Shown: positions 9,361-20,830 of the stretch, piece after piece
Numbering within the stretch: position 1 is the stretch's first letter
How the letters are laid out: each line of letters starts with the position of its first letter
NCBI GenBank assembly: GCA_946406115.1
Contig: OX291544.1
Span: 35,295,521 to 35,359,520 of the forward strand
DNA from: Apoda limacodes
Taxonomy: Eukaryota > Arthropoda > Insecta > Lepidoptera > Limacodidae
Direction: 5' to 3'
Length of the DNA: 64,000 nucleotides
Position numbers and translations under genes: made by a program
The notes under the pieces: generated by a model
Told to the model about the DNA's origin: nothing
Database searches by the model: none
What the model saw: the letters and a program-made list of their open reading frames with translations, nothing else

Positions 9361-10340
9361 GAACAATATTGCTTGATGGTTTATACTCGAACAGATGATC
9401 ATTAATGATTAGACAGTAAGCTGCTGTGTTTTCTGATATGTCTTCAGAAGACTCGATTTCTAAACGAACGTCCACTGGACCAGTTTTCAGTGAATCATTT
9501 TGTCTTGAACAATCAATTACAGAATTTGTGCAAATCAAGCAAGGGATACACGCTGGAGCCGTAATACGAGTGTTGAAAATTAGCATATAATATACTGTAT
9601 TTACCTTCTTCAAATTTCAAATTAAATGAATCATAAGGAAAATATTGAGAATTTAAAAATAATTTGAAGTTAGTTATTTTACAATGATCAAATACGGATG
9701 AGATCTTGGTATTATTATTGGTTTTTCTAGCTGAGTAGTAGTTTTAATAGACCAAGAGTGCTTTGTAGTTTTAGGTAATAAATGATACTCATCAAAATCC
9801 CAATTTCTTAATGCCAGCTGTATAGCACGATCTTTTTTAAATGCTGAAGTAATGTTAGTCTATTAATATCAGAAACTTTGATATGAGGTACACGCCATTG
9901 AATTTTTTGAATACCTATGTTTATGTTATCGTTTTTTTCCACTATCACACTATTTAAAACAGAACTGTTTCTATGTAAAATAAGTTCAGGTTACAATTTA
10001 TGAGAATTTTGTCGTAATCTTCCGCTAACCCCAGTATTTTATTTAATGGCATAATTATATTAAAATGTCCTTTATTTTTTTTAGTTTCATTTATATTCCA
10101 ACTCCATAGTGCCGCAACTTTACCTTCTCCTTGATTCATTGTAGTAGTAATGCTGACATTTTTTGTCTGATCTTTTTCGATAATATTCAACTCATATCTT
10201 ATATCTTTAAATAAAAATACTGGATTATTTATAAAATTAATTTCTTTCTGCATGATTTTTCCTGTTGCATCTTTTTTGCTAGCACTTGCATATCCTTCAA
10301 TGTAAAGGGAGCTAGCAGATGGAAGCACATACATTGTCAC
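9345..10340 (-). pseudogene. Polinton capsid-type structural protein, C-terminal part
   Basis: Frame 9954-10340 carries LPSASSLYIEG, FLFKDIRYELN and LNKILGLAEDY. It continues in other frames with KIQWRVPHIKVSD and RNWDFDEY (about 9780-9950), then VIDCSRQNDSLK and ENTAAYCLIINDH (9345-9540). I recognise these as parts of one conserved protein of insect Polinton-like elements. A jelly-roll capsid role is likely from gene order (after protease) but not proven here. At least three frame changes occur. The N-terminal part is at 11212-11400 beyond an insertion. Confidence 0.6.
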
Positions 10341-11211
10341 GTTGAGCTAGGGTGATGTCTTAAATAAAAAATATGAATTTAGAAATAAATAATTATATAA
10401 ACAAAGTTAAGTTATAATGATTATATAGAATAAGAAAGGTCTGGGTTCTTTTATTCTGACTAGCAATGGTCTTCGAATTGCATCGCGAATTGTCTACTTA
10501 GGTGTAGAACGATAGGCTTCCCTGCGGATCGAAGTTCACCAAGGCGGCGGCAGCAGGGTAAGCTTAGAAGTCGCCTGCCGGTAGACTGCAGGCATCAACA
10601 GGAAGTACCAGTGGTTGTATTTAGCGGATTTGTTGTTAGAATTGAATAAACCCTGGAATCATTATTTTGGCCATTTAATCCAATGTCCAGTTTTTCAGCC
10701 TGACTGCAACTTGATGATCATTTCGATTAAAATCAGGAATGAAGCGTCTACTTGCAGTAGCTAGACTGTGTGCTCTAATTAGTGATCGAGATGAGGCAGT
10801 CAAGGTTTATGGCAAACAAGCAGAAGGACTACAGAAGTTTCAAGAAGTTAAAGATTAATTTAAATTGAGCTAATAGCAATGAGCAAAACAAATAATGAAA
10901 GTGATGATGAAAGATGAAATTAAATACTTTTTACACTAGGTACTTTAATTACATAATAGTTTAAAAATCAAATCTATGTTTAAACTCACTTTGTATGTAT
11001 GTGTATGTCGTGTCACTTTGCACGGTTAGAGGTCATGGCAATGCCATGTCAAAACAACACGAGGCTAGTCACATTTACAACTATGAAAATATAGCTAATC
11101 ACACTTATAATATAATTAAACAACTTACCCTATAGTTTTGGGGTTTTTTACTAGTAACTATTTAGAAGTACTTTTAGAAGCAATTTAGTATATAATAAAA
11201 TATCTTATCTT
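10341..11211. mobile_element. Unidentified insertion inside Polinton capsid gene
   Basis: The capsid frame breaks after EIRIPIH near 11221 and resumes with MYVLPS near 10337, so about 870 bp were inserted. The insert has a GC-richer patch at 10440-10640 and a short frame reading RLLAVARLCALISDRDEAVK near 10744-10840. I cannot assign its family. Confidence 0.6.
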
Positions 11212-11400
11212 TAGTCTTGCTAATGGATGGGTATCCTGATTTCATCGTTTTCTTTAAAGCCATTGTTATATGGATTGTAACTAAGTATCTGTATTTCTAA
11301 GGAATTGTCATGATGCGGCAAATCGTTAATTTCAAGCATTTTATATTTTAAAACCAAGTGTTTGCAGAAATTTTTAATATTCCGCGTTATATATTAAGTG
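11212..11400 (-). pseudogene. Polinton capsid-type protein, N-terminal part
   Basis: Reads MLEINDLPHHDNSLEIQILS, then NPYNNGFKENDEIRIPIH, followed by a stop where the insertion begins. This is the start of the capsid-type protein continued at 10340. The Met at 11339 is a plausible start. It lies directly downstream of the protease gene, as in Polintons. Confidence 0.55.
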
Positions 11401-11639
11401 AGCGAAAACGTCCTCTTTCTTTCGATATTTGAGGTGAAATATAATGTTTACTTTTGATGACCAGGCTTTTATTGAAAACAATCATTTTTATTCAATATGT
11501 TTACTCAATTAAATTAAAAAAAAGTAACATTCAGTCCTGACTGTAGACAGTTGGAGAATAAGCGATTGATGTACTGAGTCATTTTATTTATTTACATTTT
11601 TGGTATAAGTAAACTAAATGTAAATAGATGACTACTTAG

Positions 11640-12062
11640 TTATTATTAGTCATCCAAAATGAGTTCAAAATTTTAAACATAAATGCCCACATTTGTATAA
11701 ATGATTTTCTTGTAAATTATCGTAGTTATATCGAATGTTTTGTCCTACATATTTGATAAACTCCTTTGGTGGATTAAGATTACCATAACTATCAAAGTGT
11801 TCAATATAATCGTTTATCTTTCAATACGCTACCCAATGAGTAGGTACCAGAATTTTCAGAAGAATCTAAATTAATAACTCCACAATCTTTTAAGAATGGT
11901 TTTTCTGGTAATTCATCTCTCATAAATACACCTCGAAAAAATGGAATATTTTTCGAGTATTTGATTATATCAATGTTCGTTAAAGCTCTTTTGGGTAGCC
12001 GACCATTTAGTTTTTTGCCTTTTTGACATTAATTCCTAGAGTATCTCTTTATGGTTTAAGAT
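11640..12062 (-). pseudogene. Polinton adenain-like cysteine protease
   Basis: Capsid maturation protease of the adenain type. The first frame has NIDIIKYSKNIPFFRGVFMR and LKDCGVINLD. After a frameshift near 11845 it continues with THWVAY, one internal stop, HFDSYGNLNPPKEF and YKCGHLCLKF. His (THW), Asp (FDSYG) and Cys (KCGHLC, near 11690) fit the adenain catalytic triad in order and spacing, so the active-site residues are still visible in a dead gene. Its position between the small hydrophobic protein and the capsid gene fits Polinton layout. Confidence 0.75.
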
Positions 12063-12440
12063 GTAGTCCTTTTCTGATACATAAGGCTTCTATTTCTTTA
12101 TTATGCTTTTTAGTTCCTCCAACTGTTTTCTTGCTGATTTATATTCATTGACAGCTTTTGTAATTTGTGCTACACCTCCAGCTAAACTGCCAGTAGCTGA
12201 TAGTCCAGCAAATATAGGTATTATTGGTAGGAATCCACCTGTTTAAGGTACTGGTATTACCCTAGGTATTTCAGCGGGTAAGTCAGATGCCAATTTTTTT
12301 GTATGTGTAACAATATTATTAAAAGTTTTTTCAGACCAGCCCCTGAAGTTACTTGAATATTATTTTCAGAAGTTTTTCTGTATAATTTTCGTTTCTTTTC
12401 TTTGATAACATTATTTTGTTTTTTTCACATTTTTTTATTT
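12063..12440 (-). pseudogene. Polinton small hydrophobic protein (pX-like)
   Basis: Translates in mixed frames as GGFLPIIPIFAGLSATGSL, AQITKAVNEYKSA, and EIEALCIRKGLHLKP. A hydrophobic helix followed by a charged helix and a KGL-LKP tail is the plan of a small protein found next to the protease in Polinton-like elements, often compared with adenovirus pX/pVI. The role is inferred. Several stops. Confidence 0.45.
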
Positions 12441-12599
12441 TTTTTATTAGTATTATAAAAGTGAATGAGGTCTTTATTACTCAAAGAATCATACACAAAT
12501 GAGAACAAAGGAACCAGGAAAGCAAATTTAAAATAATTTTGAATAATCTACTTGTACTAAGTACTTTACCTCGTTGGAATCGAATAGCATTGAACGGTA

Positions 12600-13560
12600 A
12601 TTATGTCAAAACATTTATCTTATCTATCCAACTGTTTTAGTTAAAGGGAGACAGACCCAACCATTTATCATACAATTTGCTTCCTTTTCTTTTTAAAACC
12701 TTTTCTACCAGATATACATTGTTTGCAGGGTGTTTAGTTTTTTGGATTTCTTGTGCATAAAATGCTCTTAAAATTGATCTATATTTTCCATCTTCTAATA
12801 AATAAGTTCTCGGGTTACTACTATTTACCTCTATATCTATATACTATTTCTGTATCCAGTTTGGTGTGAAACCTTTTCCAAAACATCCTTTATACTTGCC
12901 GATTCTAACAAAATCTCCTACTCTAAACCTCCAACATTTACGATTTTATTATTGCTTTTAGTATATCTCTCAAAAACAGCTTTCTTATTATTATGATTTA
13001 TTGTGGCTGGTGGTTTTCCTAATGTTCTGTGAAATGTATTGTTGTATTCATAAATTTTGTTTTCAAGCATACCATTATTCCACTTATTATTTCTTTTTTA
13101 ACTGAAAAAACCTTGTAAAGTTTTGTTTTTAGTGTTCTTATGAATCTTTCCACGATTGGAGCCTTTTTCGGAGAATATGTAGAATAATGATTAATTTTAT
13201 ATGTAATCTGTGTAAATAAAATTTTATAAAACTCTGTTTCCATATCTGTTTGTAAATGTTTGGGAACACGCCCGTTTGTTAATAAAGTGTGAAACGCTTT
13301 AGACACAAGTTTTTTGTTTAAGTGGAACAGCCCGAGCATACTTTTAAAAGCAGGCAATAATTACCAATATGTATTTAAAACCAGAATTTACATTAGATAT
13401 TTTTTGCATATCTATTAAATAAGATGGCCAAAGGTCGTCTATATTTTTCAAAATTACATTTCTTCGAGGAATGTTCAATCTAGCATTTCTATGAATTTCA
13501 TTTACGACGTCCACTTTGCTCATAGTGTTTATTTATTTTGCCTTCCAGATCTTTAGTTAC
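12600..13560 (-). pseudogene. Polinton integrase
   Basis: Retroviral-type (rve) integrase. The order is EIHRNARLNIPRRNV and DDLWPSYLIDMQK (first Asp region, 13360-13500), then HLQTDMETEFYK and YSPKKAPIVERFIRTLKTK (second Asp and Glu regions, 13019-13300), then EYNNTFHRTLGKPP, VGDFVRIGKYKG and YLVEKVLKRKGSKLYDKWLG, a chromodomain-like tail (12640-12900). Three or more frameshifts. It would mediate insertion of the element's linear DNA. The nearest relatives by layout are Polinton integrases rather than LTR elements. Confidence 0.8.
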
Positions 13561-13737
13561 AATATCACTTTCAATTTTTTTTTTCCTTTGTGTCAAACTC
13601 GAAACTACCTTGCTGAGAGTTCTTACTTCACTTAAACATTCTTGCATAATTTTATCAATGTAATCCTTAGAAAAAATTGTGTCTGATTTAAAATTATCTT
13701 TCACGGACTCTTTAATCCCAAATATATCGTCATACAT
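13498..13737 (-). pseudogene. Polinton conserved frame, function unknown
   Basis: Open frame of about 79 codons rich in Lys, Asp and Ser (MYDDIFGIKESVKDN, then QECLSEVRTLSKVV). It sits just upstream of the integrase core and overlaps its start. It may be the integrase N-terminal region or the end of the preceding protein. I do not recognise a domain. Confidence 0.35.
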
Positions 13738-13745
13738 GTTTAAGG

Positions 13746-14115
13746 TATTCTTTATTACTAAAAAAATAAATACATTTTTATTCTTTTATAATACCAGCTT
13801 CTTTTAACTCTTGTATTATTGACAAAATTTCGTTATCATGATTACTATTACCAGCACTTATTGACGTAATTAACAGTTTGAGCCGTTCAATAAACTCATT
13901 TGGATCATCCCAATAAATGTAATCAGTATTGCCTTTATACTCTTTTAATTTAAGTAAATAACCACCTACTTTAGATTAAGTTAACTGCTCACAAAACTTT
14001 TCGTTAGCTTCATTCAATTGTGAAAATATAATTTTAATTTTCTCACCGTATTTTTATCCTTTAAACCCGTTGGAAGTGTAATTTCGCCTGTGAGCGTTTG
14101 TATTATTAAGCATAT
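13746..14115 (-). pseudogene. Polinton conserved frame with YWDDPNE motif
   Basis: Carries SKVGGYLLKLKEYKG, YIYWDDPNEFIERLKLL and NEILSIIQELKEAGII, with an upstream part FSQLNEANEKFCEQLT in the same frame after one stop. I recognise the block as conserved among insect Polinton-like elements upstream of the integrase. The function is unknown. It ends near 14115, where unrelated DNA begins. Confidence 0.5.
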
Positions 14116-17100
14116 TTTTATACAGAGTGTAACGGAAATGCCCCAAATCCCTAAAGGGGGCAAGAGTGAACCTACTCAGCAATCAGTATTCATAGTTACA
14201 CGCTGAAAATCGGCATTTCAGTTTTTCATACTAATTTTATAAAATAATTTTACGTTTCTGACTTGACCATAAAGTTCGAAATGAACTTTAGGATATGCCA
14301 CCCGCTAATTTATGAGAATCTAGTACTTTTAAATTCGTACGACTCCAGTTACACAGTTATCTACCTACAACGTGTACGCTCCTGTCGTTTATGTGTTCCT
14401 GGTACTTTTTTCGGCGCAGAAACGCGAATTTGTGCGACGCTACGCAGAAATAAAAACAGGATGGCTAAAAGCTACTAAAAAGCTTCAGCAGCAGCTTACT
14501 TCTTTAATTCACTAAACTTTTTCACTAAGCACTGCATTAAAAAATTTCAGTTTTAACAACAAAGGTTCAATGACATAGGTATATTCACTAACACTGTACT
14601 TATCTTCTTTTTCAAACATTAACTACCTGTGTAGGTACCTATCTTAATTCACAAAAATGATTCAAAGTAACCTTCACTTACTAAAATACTACTACTTCTA
14701 CTACTACTATATAATTAAAACCCTATTTAACTTCCCATTTTAAAAATTAGCTAGGTACGTACGCACGTAAGTTTTCACAAAAGCGGTTCAAAGTGAACTG
14801 AACTGAGTATTTTAACTTCTATTTAAAACATTTACTTCCTTCCCGTAGGTACGTAACATTTACAAAAATGATTCAAAGTTGCCTCCATTGTTGTTAACAA
14901 AGAGACGCGCCGCAACACACATTTTGTAGCATTTCCACTGTTATGAAGTTAAACGCGACTGTTATCCTCTTCTTCACACCGTAAGAGTGCCATGTGCCAG
15001 CCACAGCACAGCCGCAGCACAGATAATAGTATTTGTAGCCGCAGTGACATGCTTCTGCAGGCATCATATGACGGAAACCTTTGTTGCTTGCGATGGTCTC
15101 CCGTTGATAAAACGCTCTACATACATATCTTGCCCTTGACTCAAATCGTTATTTTCAAAGACTCCAACACACAGAATCATCTTGTTGTATTTGCTAATGA
15201 AATTCACCCATTTTATTAAAAAACAACTTAAATAACGAATTTCACTTATTTAATTCAAAGAAAACAATGACGTCGCGTCAAGTCGCGTGCCGTCGGCTTT
15301 TGACTAAAGATTTTGATCGATAGATAAAATGAATGTAGTATGCAGGTACAGGACCTATTGTCCAGATTGTGCTATTACGTTTTAAACTAAAAAGTGTTGC
15401 CATACAGAGTTTTTATTTGTACCATCTGTAGATAAGAAATTGCGATAGAATTAGTGTAATATGTGCTTCTTAATAATAATTAAGAATCTTGCCGGCTCTT
15501 TTCGGCACAAATTCACGTTGTTAAATAAATCTATTCGAATCGACGATTCAAAAGTGTTCTCAGCAACCTACTAATTCAAATAATAATTATTTGAATTGAT
15601 TCCTGGATATGTCATTAAAAGTAGGTATGATTTTTTGTGGCGCGGTTAGTAGGTAGGTATTCTGTTATCTGTGCCGACTCTACACAGGTAACAAAATCCT
15701 ATCCTAGGTATTCCGAGGGGCTTAAGTTTGTTTTCTTTATCATCATCTATTCATTTTAGCAATGAGATTTACCTGAAAATGAATGTGTGAATATAAGCGT
15801 AAACGGGAACGTGACATTATAGTTGTTTCATTTTTTGTAATACGACTATTAAAAACTAAGAAGTAGCTATTACTTATTTTGGAAAAATTACAAAGTGAAA
15901 TTCTTGTGATTACTAATAGTGATCATAATTCCCAATTGTACGGTAGTTTTGCCGAGAATTCCCAAACAACCCAGGCTCCAGGTGGGCGTTGACCATATAT
16001 TGACCAATCGTCGTAGAGCAAATTATTAGCGCGAATTCTTCATTCCGAAAATTGGGGTACCGTTTTGTTCGTTTATCAACTTTGTCCGAAATGCTAACAG
16101 TGTTCTATGAAATCCTGGTACATGGAATTTAGAAGCTCACATTTAAAACGAATGCTATGACAATTTTAATGAACTCAATTGCCCTAATAGCTTAGGTGTA
16201 ATGGGTACAAAATTATGAGATATGATCTAGTAAAAATTATTTTATTATTTCACTATTTTTTATTTAATTATTTATTATATATTATTTTTTATTTAATTTA
16301 TATTCTGTGAAAAGAATCTGATGGAATCTTTTCACTATTGTATAATTTAAACCAATTTTTCGTTAATTACGAAAAACATGTAATTATTTATGAAGAACTC
16401 TTTAGATAAAATATGTGCAGAAAAGCGAAAAATCTTCCTTCTCACTCTGCACAATTTTATGATGTCCCGGACATAGAACAAATTCAAAGAACAACGAATC
16501 GCAGTAGCGACATTGACTAAGTTTTTATTGTAATTAAAATTTATTAATACACAATCTTAAATGTTGCATGTTACGTGGCTAGTAATTACTAGAATCGTCT
16601 GCACTAATATTCTAAATTGAACAAGCGTATTAATAAATTAAAATAACGAAACATGTATCTTTATTAGCGATAAATAACATTTTAAGATGTATAAATTATT
16701 TGGAAATAATTTTCTGGTCATATCACTCAAAAATTTAAAAATAAAAAGTTAAAGCAAAAGGTCTTAAACTACTTTTTTTTTATTAAATTAGCCTCACAGA
16801 GATATCACCTGTAGGTAGAAATAGAAAAAATGATTTAGATATTTCATCACAAATTTTGACAAAATGACCGGTTATCGACCTCCACACAGCTGAGTCTAAG
16901 GAGAAGTTCTTTCACTAAATTTCTGAAAGCTGCGGATACTTCAGGTTAATGATTTCACCCTTGGGCCTATTACTAAATGCTTGTGTACTGGATACCCTAC
17001 AACCCCTTTAAGGGATTTGGGGGTATTCCGTTACATATTTTTGTTACATATTACACAATTTTGTCTTCTTCAGTTACTAACTTAAGGTCGGGTTTATTGC

Positions 17101-17185
17101 ATAACAAAAGTCCTTTCAAACCTGGTGTTAACTTATATTTTTTATTATTTATAGTTACCACTTATATATTATTATTATATATATA
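14116..17185. other. About 3 kb of unexplained DNA within the Polinton
   Basis: No Polinton gene or other known family can be read here. It holds loose, diverged repeats of TTCACAAAAATGATTCAAAG at about 14648, 14775 and 14857, an AT-rich zone (16200-16340), and frames of under 100 codons without similarity. It lies between the ATPase and the YWDDPNE frame, so it is probably one or more old insertions. Confidence 0.5.
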
Positions 17186-17530
17186 TTACCACATACATGC
17201 AACTTCATCAAATATAATTTTTGAGTTAGTCAGTGCATCGTTAGGGTGTAGAACTTCTTCATGATTATTATAAATAAAGAATTTCGCTTCTGGGATTTCC
17301 ACCATTACTTGACTTAAGACATGGTATTTTGGTTGGAAAATTGTCTTTGAATATAAATAAACATTCTTAAATTTGACACCATTCTTTAGCCATAAATTAA
17401 GCATAGGTTAGTTTTTCCACAGTTAGACCGCAGATTTAACATCGGATTGTGTTGGGAAACAGTATAATGTGTTTAATTAAGGGCAATGAACTATCTAATT
17501 TTATCTTATTTACTTCTAAAGTCAAGGGCT
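17186..17530 (-). pseudogene. Polinton packaging ATPase
   Basis: FtsK/HerA-type genome packaging ATPase remnant. A P-loop-like LRSNCGKTN is readable near 17420-17446, followed in a shifted frame by NVYLYSKTIFQPKYHVLSQV and by IIFDEVACM, the Walker B region. The gene is cut after VACM at an AT microsatellite (about 17160-17185). By family, this protein packs DNA into the capsid, which links it with the capsid and protease remnants. Confidence 0.7.
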
Positions 17531-17908
17531 GCTTAACGAACTTCATTGTGTACTGTGAGTCGTACACTGTGTGTTAATAACTAGTGTATAGTTATTATAT
17601 AGATATAAATTAAGAATCAATTAGAAAATAAAACAAAATGATATTAATATGGATGTATTTATTAATCACTAAACAATGTTATAAGTCCACGTATAATATT
17701 ATAAGTTTAATACTTTATAGAACAGATAGTATTTACAATAACTCATAAAATCCATGCATAAATTTACATATTTATTATTTTTATTAACACTGCTTAAATA
17801 CATTTTTAAATATATAATTTATAACAATTTAATAAAAAACAACATTTTGACAGATAAATACTAGTAGTACATTTTTTTTTCTTTAAACATGTATAACAAC
17901 TTCTAACC
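17530..17908. other. AT-rich spacer between ATPase and PolB remnants
   Basis: No coding similarity seen; mostly A/T with short homopolymers. Confidence 0.5.
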
Positions 17909-19765
17909 CTAAAATATAGTATTACAATGACCCCGAGGTAAAGTTTCAATTTGATTTGGAAGTATTTGAATCTTATCATCGTTTTTATTCATCAATATTT
18001 TATTTATTTCTCGAGAATATAGTATGCGTTTTATTGATTGTATTACATTCATTCTACATTTGAAGGTTTGATTAGTTAATAACGCCGTTTTGTAATTATT
18101 TAATTGCATACGCTTTATTGCGGTCTTAGATACACCTTTAGCTTTTTAATTTTAACTTTCGTACTATTTATGCAATATAATTTTGCTTTCAATCCAATAA
18201 ACTCGGTTATAATATCACCTTCCAGTTCATCTTTGAATATTCCTGGAATTTTCGCATAAATTCTAGGTATCTCATAAATATTAACTACTTCAAAGTTACT
18301 AGTATCGAATTTTGACATTTCCTCCTTCATATCTCGATAAAAATCTGTTGATTTTATGTAATATAAAAAAAAGCTATCAGTATCTGTCTAACATAATCTT
18401 CGATATTTGTTTTTGATGAAATCGTAGTGAAATTTATAAAAATTTGTTTTGCGTATTCCATTACTGTCTGTCAAGCGTTATTTTTTCCGGGGTCAAATGA
18501 ATGGCTGCAAAGTTTTCAGAGAATAAAGTAATGTTTTTTAAGTTCGGTTTTGAAATTAATTACTCTTCACCAATTTGTTTGTTAGTTTTGTTTTGGGGGT
18601 CATGTTGTTACTAATTTTATGTTGACCTGCATGCGTCTATTTTCGATAGTTTTCCTAAATATGGCATGATTATTGAATCATGCCATATTTAGGAAAACTA
18701 TCGATTTAAAAAAATCTTTCTCAAAAGATGACGAAGAAGTCTGGCGCAAGCGAGTATTTAATTTTTGCAAATATTTTTCTTGTCTAAATGTAATTACTCG
18801 ATGATTTTAATTAGCTTAGGTGTCTTCCCCCTTGCGGAGTGAATTTTTCAGGTGCAAAAGGTAAATCACGATGAGTATTATGTAAATACTCTGTATAACC
18901 CAAGTCAACGTCAAATATATCGAGGATCGGAGTTGTTCGTTGTATTAATTTTATCTATTTCTTCTGGGGTTATGAAACGAAAATCTGATATTGACAGTTT
19001 TTTTGTCATTGCATAACCGTAAAGGTTATTACAATCTAAGTATATCAAGTAAGTTGATGGTTGAGATTTATCAAAATCTGATAAATATTTATTATTTGCT
19101 TTAGCGTGACCAAGGAAACATTGTGCCAAGCCTCTACGAATGCCCTTTTCAATCATTTCCTATATTTCTAAATTATTAATAAGTTCTAAGTGGACACCTG
19201 TATACAACAGCATTGCATCCCAGCTCAAACTTGGAGCAGTGATATAGTAAGCTGGGTCAAGTTTATAATACTCTAAACTAGTTTAAATACAAATCTGTGT
19301 ATTCGCAGACATATCCCATACCCGTTTTGCACGTGTGTATTTTTCATGTGTTATATTTTCATATTTAATACTTTTATAAAAATGTTCTGTAGCAGGAAGA
19401 TCAGATTCTTCATATTTAGAAAAATAATCCATTTAATCGTACGGATATATACCTTTACGGCACATTTATTTACTGTGCTCCACATCATGAAATACTTTTT
19501 TCAGGTGGATAAAATCTTCTGCAATCAAATTTTTAGCGAAGTCATTTAAACTTGAGCTAATAAATTGATACGAGTCAATAAATTTTATTTGAATTGGACT
19601 TGGCGTGTTTTTAGATTCGATCACTTTTGTAATAGACAAATATTTTTCTTTCGTCTGAGGTATTATTTTAAAATAGCCTTCATATTTTACTAACTCGGTA
19701 ATGACAAGGTGACTGTCATAACCTGTCAAATTATGAAAAATAACAGACACAAATGGGTGCACTAT
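17909..19765 (-). pseudogene. Polinton family B DNA polymerase
   Basis: Protein-primed type PolB, broken. In order on the minus strand: exonuclease part VIFHNLTGYDSHLVITEL and IKFIDSYQFISSSL (19560-19750), then KLDPAYYITAPSLSWDAMLL, IRRGLAQCF, YLDCNNLYGYAM (motif A region, about 19000), TIENRRMQVNIKLVT (about 18600-18690), TDTDSFFLYYIKS (motif C, DTDS at 18373-18384), GIFKDELEGDIITEFIGLKA and a C-terminal NQIETLPRGH. At least five frame changes. A 28-bp inverted duplication lies at 18644-18703. The N-terminus was removed by insertion of LINE A at about 19765. Confidence 0.85.
18644..18703. repeat. Perfect 28-bp palindrome inside PolB
   Basis: Two perfect 28-nt arms around a 4-nt loop ATTG. 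The right arm matches native PolB coding sequence on the minus strand (AIFRKTIEN), so the left arm is an added inverted copy of it. It looks like a template-switch scar rather than a mobile element. Confidence 0.95.
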
Positions 19766-20336
19766 GTAGCTGCCCCAACAAATAAAGCGGGGCATAGCGA
19801 GCACTTGCTCGAATGAGCGGCCCGAACTGGGGAAGTACCTCCACGTTACAGAAAACCGCGGCCACAATAACACTAACGTTGAGTAGTGCTGTGTTCCTGG
19901 CCGTGTGTAAGGTTGCCAGGGCTCTCTTTGAGGATTCGCTGCGCAGACAGCGGAGAACCGGCGGTGCTTATCGCTGTCATTGCTCGGCGTAGACGCGGCG
20001 TGCTAGTTCGGCGGTCAGGGAGACCTGATGAAACGGCTGACCGCTGGCCGCCCGCAGGTTGAACGGGTTCCCGAACCCAGGGATCACTTATTCTCCGCCC
20101 TTGGAGGCTGATCCGCCAGCCTGTGTAAAGTCTCTGAAGTGTTAGTCGTGCCGGAGAAGGAGACCGGAGTGGACCCGGCTACTACAACAGAAGGGGATCA
20201 TGGGGCCCTTCCGCCCGCCGTGCCAGCAATCGTATCATCTGTGTTGAGCTTCGGCAGTCTTAGTACCGCACCTTTTTGTCTTCTAAGCTGTCTGTGCAGT
20301 GAAACCTCATCCCTAGTCTAAGTAACTTTATATACA

Positions 20337-20750
20337 ATGGACAGAAATAGAAAAAGGAAAAGAGTTTTTGCAGCGGCTACTCCATTCACATACAATGTGG
20401 ATTTTTGCAATATCAGGGGTATACACGCAAATCTTAATGCAGTCCACCATCACCTCGAGACTGCGCAGCCGACCATCCTCTTTCTAACGGAGACGCAGAT
20501 ATCCTGCCCGGCCGACACATCATACCTTTATTATCCCGGCTACAAACTCGAGCACAATTTTTTGAGTCGTGCCGGTGTATGTATGTTCGTCCGGGAGAAT
20601 ATCTGCTGTCGCCGCCTTCATAGCCTTCAAGACAGGGACCTGTCGATATTGTGGGTGCGCGTAGATCACGGCGGCCCCACTCGTATCTATGCGTGCCTAT
20701 ACAGGTCTCATAGCGGTGACACGGACGTAACTCGACTTCTGGGAGTCGCG
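20337..20750 (+). pseudogene. LINE A endonuclease, truncated
   Basis: APE-type endonuclease that would nick target DNA. It reads VDFCNIRGIHANLNAVHHH, TILFLTETQI (catalytic Glu), FVRENICCRRLHSL and DLSILWVRVDHGG. The deletion joins codons after SGDTDVTRL to the RT linker, so the GDFN and SDH motifs are lost. Start Met at 20337, where the sister copies have MAMRTK. Confidence 0.8.
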
Positions 20751-20830
20751 CTTTCTGGTCGCTTGCTAAGGCTGCCGAGGGGAACTTCTGCCAGTCGTCG
20801 TTACCACCACTGCGAAAGACCGATGGTGAC

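Larger units (their letters stand above)
9195..19765 (-). mobile_element. Decayed Polinton/Maverick element
   Basis: Minus-strand remnants typical of Polintons (Mavericks), self-synthesising virus-like DNA transposons: family B DNA polymerase (17909-19765), packaging ATPase (17186-17530), integrase (12600-13560), adenain-like protease (11640-12062) and a capsid-type protein (9345-10340 plus 11212-11400), with smaller conserved frames. Every gene has stops or shifts. It is cut by a LINE A copy at its upstream end, by 0.87 kb of foreign DNA in the capsid gene, and by about 3 kb of unexplained DNA at 14116-17185. The hairpin repeats at 8.4 and 23.5 kb could be its ends. Confidence 0.85.

Noticed and set aside
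14116..14950. Transposon with terminal inverted repeats (GTGTAACGGAAATGCC and a similar inverted end near 14940)
   Set aside because: The inverted match is short and imperfect and I cannot define a target duplication.
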